NCBI GenBank assembly: GCA_021815835.1 | Contig: JAKAZN010000168.1 | Span: 1-5,485 of the forward strand | DNA from: Pseudomonadota bacterium | Lineage (GTDB): Bacteria > Pseudomonadota > Alphaproteobacteria > Acetobacterales > Acetobacteraceae | DNA length: 5,485 bases | Direction: 5' to 3' | Part shown: positions 1 to 3,329 of the stretch, one piece after another | How positions within the stretch are numbered: position 1 is the stretch's first letter | Layout: every line of letters starts with the position of its first letter | Position numbers and translations under genes: made by a program | The notes under the pieces: model-generated | What the model saw: only the letters and a program-made list of their open reading frames with translations | Databases searched by the model: none | What the model was told of the DNA's origin: nothing

Positions 1-237
1 CGGCAGCGGCTTATCGGTGCGCGGGCGGAACACGCGGCAAAGGATGCGCCGGCCGCGGGCGAACACCCAGCGGTCGGTGGTTTCGGCCATCCGCGCCCCG
101 CCGCCGGCCATGCGCAGCGCCAGCGCGTCGTTCGTGACCCGGTGCGGGTCCAGCGGGATTTCCAGCCGGATCGGCGGCAGCAGGGCGGCGGCCCTGGCCT
201 GATCGTCCATCCAGCCCTGCATGTCGGCATCCAGCAT
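1..237 (-). CDS. Probable alpha/beta-hydrolase (esterase-like), N-terminal part only
   Basis: This minus-strand frame is open from an ATG at 237-235 to the window edge, giving 79 residues with the rest of the gene lying to the left. The start is supported by AGGGAG at 250-245 on the minus strand, 7 nt before the ATG. The protein begins MLDADMQGWMDD and has no signal peptide or membrane segment. It ends in a stretch (about residues 56-79: DRWVFARGRRILCRVFRPRT, then DKPLP) that resembles the strand-turn-strand just before the HGGG oxyanion-hole motif of HSL-type (alpha/beta-hydrolase fold-3) esterases, where 'RVYRP....PLPVLVYFHGGG' is typical. The HGGG motif and catalytic triad would lie outside the window, so the family call is inference from this short N-terminus. 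It is transcribed divergently from the GNAT gene. The frame is real rather than a shadow, judging by its good ribosome site, start context and plausible protein composition. An alternative in-frame start is Met6 at 222, which lacks as good a ribosome site. Confidence 0.6.
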   Translation of the reverse strand, partial: MLDADMQGWMDDQARAAALLPPIRLEIPLDPHRVTNDALALRMAGGGARMAETTDRWVFARGRRILCRVFRPRTDKPLP

Positions 238-244
238 CGGTCTT

Positions 245-250
245 CTCCCT
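245..250 (-). promoter_or_regulatory. Ribosome binding site of the hydrolase gene
   Basis: AGGGAG read on the minus strand lies 7 nt upstream of the ATG at 237-235. It decides that start over Met6, which sits at 222. Confidence 0.6.
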
Positions 251-311
251 GGCCCATGGCACACTATGTATGGCACTCTGCCGAGAGGGGGCGGCGTCCT
301 CAAGCCTGAGC

Positions 312-317
312 GAGGAG
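312..317 (+). promoter_or_regulatory. Ribosome binding site that fixes the GNAT start at 324
   Basis: GAGGAG lies 6 nt before the ATG at 324. It directly abuts the in-frame ATG at 318, which is too close to use it. It lies downstream of the far in-frame ATG at 270, which has no purine-rich site in front of it. The start at 324 is therefore preferred and the first 18 codons of the longest open frame are left out. Confidence 0.7.
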
Positions 318-323
318 ATGCCG

Positions 324-875
324 ATGCCGGCCTACCCGGTGGACTTGACCGAAACCTGGGACGGCGCGGGGGAGACCCTGACCGTGCGCCCGATCCGCGC
401 CGAGGACGCCCCGGCCCTGGATGCGTTTTTTCACCGCCTGACACCGGAAGACATCCGCCTGCGTTTCTTCGCTGCGGTGCGCGAACTCTCGCCCGCGCTG
501 CTGGGTCGGCTGACGCGCCTGGACTACAACCGCGACATGGCGTTCGTAGCCGTGCGAGAGGCGACTACGCAGATTGGGGATGGAGATATCGTGGGCGTCG
601 CCCGCCTGGTGCATGGCTATTCGCCGGGTGAAGCGGAGTTCGCAGTGGTGGTCCAGCCCGACGTGAAAGGCCATGGCTTGGGTGTGCATCTGATGCGGCG
701 GGTGTTGGAGTGGGGCTGGCGCCATGGCGTGCGCCGCGTGGTAGGCGAGATTCTGACGGAGAACACACCGATGCTGGAGCTGGCACGCTTCCTGGGATTC
801 CAGTTCCATCATCTGCCGGGCGAAGCGGGGATCATCGCCGCCGAGCTGGACGCCCCCGCGCTGGCGGCCGCATGA
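324..875 (+). CDS. GNAT family N-acetyltransferase (single domain)
   Basis: The predicted 183-residue cytoplasmic protein would transfer an acetyl group from acetyl-CoA to an amine; the substrate is unknown. It opens a GNAT fold with LTVRPIRAEDAPAL (residues about 19-32), then the segment around RLTPEDIRLRFF (38-49). The acetyl-CoA pyrophosphate-binding motif is VKGHGLG (114-120), a fair match to the Q/RxxGxG/A signature. The closing GNAT segment is TENTPMLELARFLGF (145-159), where N147 and the final GF are typical. The opening segment resembles the C-terminal GNAT domain of the Pat-type protein lysine acetyltransferases that act on acetyl-CoA synthetase. Here the large NDP-forming acyl-CoA synthetase half is absent, so a protein-acetylating role is only a possibility. 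The start at 324 was chosen for its ribosome site. The stop overlaps the next gene's start (ATGA at 872-875), which suggests translational coupling with the lipoprotein. Confidence 0.92.
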   Translation: MPAYPVDLTETWDGAGETLTVRPIRAEDAPALDAFFHRLTPEDIRLRFFAAVRELSPALLGRLTRLDYNRDMAFVAVREATTQIGDGDIVGVARLVHGYSPGEAEFAVVVQPDVKGHGLGVHLMRRVLEWGWRHGVRRVVGEILTENTPMLELARFLGFQFHHLPGEAGIIAAELDAPALAAA

Positions 876-1480
876 GGCCGCGCGTGCTGCCGCGCCGTGC
901 CGCGTTCGGTCTGGGCGCCATGGCGGTGCTGGCGGGCTGCGGCGTGCTGGCGCGGCCGGCCTATCTGCGCCGCACTATCTGGCCGATCACCGTGCGCCAC
1001 CCCCCGGCCTTGCGACCGCGCGTCGGTGGGAAGGTGCTGGAGGTCCGGTCGCTGACCGCGGCCCCGGGTCTCGACCAGCTGGGGGTGGAATGGCTGCGCC
1101 CGGACGGCAGTCTGCATGTCGATTTCTACCAACAATGGGCGGTGCCGCCGGCCGAGGGCGCAACCGACGCGCTGCGCCGCTGGCTGGCCGCCTCCGGTCG
1201 CTTCGCCGCGGTGGTCGGGCCGGACAACGGCGTGCCGGCGGATTTGGTGCTGCAAGGCGAACTGACCGCGTTCCTGGCCGATCCCGCGCAGGGCGTGGCC
1301 GAGGTGGCGCTGGCCGTGGTGCTGATCGGGCGCCGCCCGGCCGGCTCGGTGCTGGCGCAGCGGACCGTGACTGCGCGGGCGCCCCTGCACGGCAGCGGCC
1401 CGGTCCCGATCGTGCATGCCACGCTGCGGGCGCTGGCCGAGGTGCTGGCGGGGGTGGAACGCCTGACCGCGGCGGCGTGA
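872..1480 (+). CDS. Lipoprotein, ABC-type transport auxiliary family (PqiC-like)
   Basis: The predicted 202-residue protein has a lipoprotein signal: a basic n-region (MRPRVLPRR), a short hydrophobic stretch (AAFGLGAMAV) and a lipobox L20-A21-G22-C23, with Cys23 the expected lipidated residue. Residue +2 is Gly, not Asp, so sorting to the outer membrane is expected by the enterobacterial rule. The mature part (VLEVRSLTAAPGLDQLGVEW, then the YQQW and LAASGRFAAVV segments, about 54-115) matches the pattern of the ABC-type transport auxiliary lipoproteins (ABC_trans_aux; PqiC is a member). These proteins accompany MCE-domain/Mla-type lipid transport systems that move phospholipids between the two membranes. 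No permease, ATPase or MCE gene is visible here. The start is the ATG overlapping the GNAT stop; the frame stays open upstream to an ATG at 710, but that part is a shadow of the GNAT gene and would bury the signal peptide. The family call rests on recalled pattern, not a search. Confidence 0.78.
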   Translation: MRPRVLPRRAAFGLGAMAVLAGCGVLARPAYLRRTIWPITVRHPPALRPRVGGKVLEVRSLTAAPGLDQLGVEWLRPDGSLHVDFYQQWAVPPAEGATDALRRWLAASGRFAAVVGPDNGVPADLVLQGELTAFLADPAQGVAEVALAVVLIGRRPAGSVLAQRTVTARAPLHGSGPVPIVHATLRALAEVLAGVERLTAAA

Positions 1481-1489
1481 TGGGAGTGG

Positions 1490-1507
1490 CCTCGGCCGGC
1501 GCCGAGG
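1490..1507 (+). terminator. Strong GC hairpin after the lipoprotein gene
   Basis: CCTCGGC (1490-1496), loop CGGC (1497-1500) and GCCGAGG (1501-1507) form a perfect 7-bp stem. It begins 10 nt after the lipoprotein stop and ends 36 nt before the SDR start. The bases that follow (GGTAACC) have no T-run, so it is not a classic intrinsic terminator. It could still end or stabilise the upstream transcript, or partly separate the two gene pairs. Confidence 0.4.
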
Positions 1508-1532
1508 GGTAACCTATTCGCAAATCACCAAC

Positions 1533-1538
1533 GGGGGA
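1533..1538 (+). promoter_or_regulatory. Ribosome binding site of the SDR gene
   Basis: GGGGGA lies 5 nt before the ATG at 1544. It supports that start, which also places the glycine-rich cofactor motif at the usual distance from the N-terminus. Confidence 0.5.
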
Positions 1539-1543
1539 CATCC

Positions 1544-2290
1544 ATGTCGCGCCTGGCCGATCGCGTCGCGTTCATCACCGGAGCCGGGACCGGCATCGGC
1601 CGTGCCACCGCGCTGGCCTTCGCCGCGGCGGGTGCGCGTGTTGTGGTGGCGGAACGGAGCGCCGCCGCCGGCGAGGAGACCGCGCATCTGGCGGGCAACG
1701 GCGCGATCGCCATTGTCACCGACGTGACCGAACCCGATAGCCTGGAAGCGGCGGTGCGGCGCGCGGTGGATCATTTCGGCGCGTTGCATATCCTGCACAA
1801 CAACGCCGGCGGATCAACGCCGCAGGACGGCTCCGTGGTGGAGGCGCCGCTGGAGGAGTTCTGGCGCGTGATCAAGCTGGACCTGTTCGGCACGTTCCTG
1901 GGCTGCCGGTTCGCCATCCCGGCGATCGCGCGGGCGGGCGGCGGCAGCGTGATCAACATGGCGTCCAACCTGGCGCTGATGGGGATTCCCGGGCGCGATT
2001 GCTACACGGCGGCCAAGGGCGGCGTGGCGGCGCTGACGCGGTCGCTGGCGGTGGAGTTCGCGCCCCAGGGCGTACGGGTCAACGCGCTAGCGCCGTCGGC
2101 CACCATGACGGATCGGGTGAAAGCGCTGATGGCGGGAAACGCGGCGATCGACCGGCTGGCGCAATCGCATCTGCTGGGGTTGATCCAGCCGGGCGACATC
2201 GCCTCTGCCGCGCTGTTCCTGGCGAGCGCGGAGTCGCGGATGATCACCGGGCAGGTGCTGCCGGTGGATTCCGGCGTGACCATCTCGTAG
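1544..2290 (+). CDS. SDR family NAD(P)-dependent oxidoreductase
   Basis: The predicted 248-residue cytoplasmic protein has the usual length of a classical short-chain dehydrogenase/reductase, which interconverts an alcohol and a ketone on an unidentified substrate. The Rossmann motif TGAGTGIG is at residues 12-19. Glu37, at the end of the second strand (VVVAERS), favours NAD(H) over NADP(H), because acidic residues there usually bind the adenosine ribose. Asp60 (TDV) fits the adenine-binding position, and NNAG is at 86-89. The active site has Ser141, Tyr154 and Lys158 (YTAAK at 154-158) with the standard 13- and 4-residue spacings. The C-terminal GQVLPVDSG (236-244) is typical. One oddity is that the position normally held by the tetrad Asn (as in VNLxGxF) is Asp113 (KLDLFGTF). 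The gene is followed 14 bp later by the sulfurtransferase, so the two are probably co-transcribed. The substrate cannot be deduced. Confidence 0.95.
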   Translation: MSRLADRVAFITGAGTGIGRATALAFAAAGARVVVAERSAAAGEETAHLAGNGAIAIVTDVTEPDSLEAAVRRAVDHFGALHILHNNAGGSTPQDGSVVEAPLEEFWRVIKLDLFGTFLGCRFAIPAIARAGGGSVINMASNLALMGIPGRDCYTAAKGGVAALTRSLAVEFAPQGVRVNALAPSATMTDRVKALMAGNAAIDRLAQSHLLGLIQPGDIASAALFLASAESRMITGQVLPVDSGVTIS

Positions 2291-2292
2291 CC

Positions 2293-2297
2293 GGAGG
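2293..2297 (+). promoter_or_regulatory. Ribosome binding site of the sulfurtransferase gene
   Basis: GGAGG lies 7 nt before the ATG at 2305, within the 14-bp gap after the SDR stop. It shows that translation starts at 2305 rather than at the far upstream ATG at 1999 in the same frame, where the frame merely overlaps the SDR gene. Confidence 0.75.
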
Positions 2298-2304
2298 CCC
2301 CCCG

Positions 2305-3180
2305 ATGAGCGGCGGCTTCGTCCATCCCGAATACCTCGTTTCGCCCGCCTGGCTGGCCGCGCATCTGCGCGATCCGACGCTGCGCATCTTCGACTGCACC
2401 ACGCATCTGCTCCCCGATCCGCCCGCCGCCTACCGTGCGGTTCCCGGCCGCGCGGATTTCGAGGCCGCGCATATCCCGGGCGCACGGTTCCTGGACGTGC
2501 AGGGCGATCTGTCAGACCCCACCCAGACCCTGCGCTTCATGTGCCCCACCGCGGCGCGTTTCCAGGCCGCGCTGCGCCGCTTCGGCGTCAACCGGGGTGA
2601 CCGCGTGGTCTTGTACTCCACCGCCAATCTCTGGTGGGCCACTCGGGTCTGGTGGCTGCTGCGCGTGTTCGGCCACGACCACGCTGCGGTGCTGGACGGC
2701 GGCCTGGCGGCGTGGCGGGCCGAGGGACACAGCGTCGCCACCGGACCGGAGCCGGCGCCGCCGCCGGGCGATTTCAGCGCCGCGTCGCCGCGCCCGCTGA
2801 TGGCGACCAAGCAGGACGTGCTGGCTGCGATCGGCAACAGCGCCGTCTGCACTATTAATGCTCTGACCGAAGCGCAGCATACTGGCGCCGGCGGTAACAG
2901 CTACGGCCGCCCCGGGCACATCGCCGGCAGCATCAATCTGCCGGCAGCGCGCCTGATCGATCCGGGCACCGAGCGCCTGCTGCCGGCCGGACTTCTGCGC
3001 GCGCGCTTCGCCGCCGCCGGCGCGATGGACCGTGCCGTCATTACCTATTGCGGCGGCGGGATCGCAGCCAGCGCCGACGCGCTGGTCCTTATCATGCTGG
3101 GGCATGGGGATGTGCGGATCTACGACGCCTCGCTGTCGGAGTGGGCGGTTGATCCCGCCCTGCCGATGGCGGTCTTGTAG
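2305..3180 (+). CDS. Sulfurtransferase with two rhodanese domains
   Basis: The predicted 291-residue protein, without signal peptide, has the length and two-domain layout of thiosulfate/3-mercaptopyruvate sulfurtransferases, which pass sulfane sulfur to a thiophilic acceptor through a cysteine persulfide. The N-terminal domain (about 10-145) carries YLVSPAWLAAHL, HIPGARFLD and VLDGGLAAW, but its loop at about 104-109 (YSTANL) has no Cys, as is usual for the inactive first domain. The C-terminal domain (about 165-288) carries GRPGHIAGSINLPA (201-214) and the active-site loop CGGGIA, with catalytic Cys249. The loop is closer to the CG(S/A)GVT of mercaptopyruvate enzymes than to the CRKGVT of thiosulfate rhodanese, though it lacks the final Thr; the donor is therefore open. 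It closes with YDASLSEW (273-280), typical of the family. It is probably in one operon with the SDR gene and lies upstream of a SoeA-like gene. Confidence 0.94.
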   Translation: MSGGFVHPEYLVSPAWLAAHLRDPTLRIFDCTTHLLPDPPAAYRAVPGRADFEAAHIPGARFLDVQGDLSDPTQTLRFMCPTAARFQAALRRFGVNRGDRVVLYSTANLWWATRVWWLLRVFGHDHAAVLDGGLAAWRAEGHSVATGPEPAPPPGDFSAASPRPLMATKQDVLAAIGNSAVCTINALTEAQHTGAGGNSYGRPGHIAGSINLPAARLIDPGTERLLPAGLLRARFAAAGAMDRAVITYCGGGIAASADALVLIMLGHGDVRIYDASLSEWAVDPALPMAVL

Positions 3181-3209
3181 GCAAGCGGCGGGAGAAACCC
3201 CTCCGATTC

Positions 3210-3226
3210 GATCGCGCGACGCGATC
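3210..3226 (+). terminator. Possible terminator after the sulfurtransferase gene
   Basis: GATCGCG (3210-3216), loop CGA and CGCGATC (3220-3226) form a perfect 7-bp stem, 29 nt after the stop codon. It is followed by ATTTCCCCC, so the T-run is only three bases long. It is a weak candidate for the end of the SDR/sulfurtransferase transcript. Confidence 0.35.
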
Positions 3227-3246
3227 ATTTCCCCCAAACTTCGATC

Positions 3247-3260
3247 GATTGGGCGCAATC
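3247..3260. promoter_or_regulatory. Inverted repeat, candidate regulator site
   Basis: GATTG (3247-3251) and CAATC (3256-3260) are separated by GGCG, giving 5-bp arms about 70-80 bp upstream of the molybdoenzyme start. The distance suits an operator, but the arms are short. It does not match the FNR/ANR consensus (TTGAT-N4-ATCAA). Confidence 0.2.
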
Positions 3261-3313
3261 TCGCCTGTGTGGGGTTGTCATCCCTCGCCCCCCCGCCCAA
3301 AACCGTCACAAAC

Positions 3314-3319
3314 GGAGGG
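3314..3319 (+). promoter_or_regulatory. soeA: Ribosome binding site of the soeA-like gene
   Basis: GGAGGG lies 10 nt before the ATG at 3330, a slightly long spacing. No other in-frame ATG, GTG or TTG lies between it and 3330. Confidence 0.6.
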
Positions 3320-3329
3320 CGCATCGGCG

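Larger units (their letters stand above)
238..323. promoter_or_regulatory. Divergent intergenic region with a 7-bp direct repeat
   Basis: This 86-bp gap lies between the divergent hydrolase and GNAT genes and must hold both promoters unless one lies inside a coding region. It is locally less GC-rich. It contains ATGGCAC twice, at 256-262 and 270-276, so the repeats start 14 bp apart with ACTATGT between them. On the minus strand a weak -10-like CATAGT lies at 268-263, but no convincing -35 partner was found for either strand. The repeat could be an operator or a chance event. Confidence 0.3.
3181..3329. other. Non-coding gap with hairpins before the soeA-like gene
   Basis: This 149-bp stretch between the sulfurtransferase stop and the molybdoenzyme start holds no plausible gene. 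It contains a 7-bp-stem hairpin (3210-3226), an inverted repeat (3247-3260), a C-rich run (about 3281-3298) and the GGAGGG ribosome site (3314-3319). Its length and these elements suggest that the molybdoenzyme gene has its own promoter, but no clear -35/-10 pair is visible. Confidence 0.5.

Noticed and set aside
11..262. An 83-codon minus-strand frame overlapping the hydrolase fragment
   Set aside because: Its product is Arg/Pro/Gly-rich with no recognisable pattern. The neighbouring frame starting at 237 has a better ribosome site and a plausible protein.
710..871. Upstream extension of the lipoprotein frame to an ATG at 710
   Set aside because: It would bury the signal peptide and lipobox and only reads the GNAT gene in another frame. 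The ATGA overlap at 872 fits better.
1480..1512. A 10-codon mini-ORF (ATG overlapping the lipoprotein stop) spanning the GC hairpin
   Set aside because: It has no ribosome site of its own and no run of regulatory codons, so an attenuator peptide is unsupported; the TGATG overlap looks like chance.
1999..2304. Upstream extension of the sulfurtransferase frame to an ATG at 1999
   Set aside because: The extra 102 residues overlap the SDR gene in another frame and resemble no protein. A good GGAGG site supports the start at 2305.
3275..3303. A possible sigma-70 promoter, TTGTCA then CAAAAC with a 17-bp spacer
   Set aside because: The -35 is good, but the -10 matches only about half the consensus and the spacer is a C-rich run, so it is too weak to annotate.
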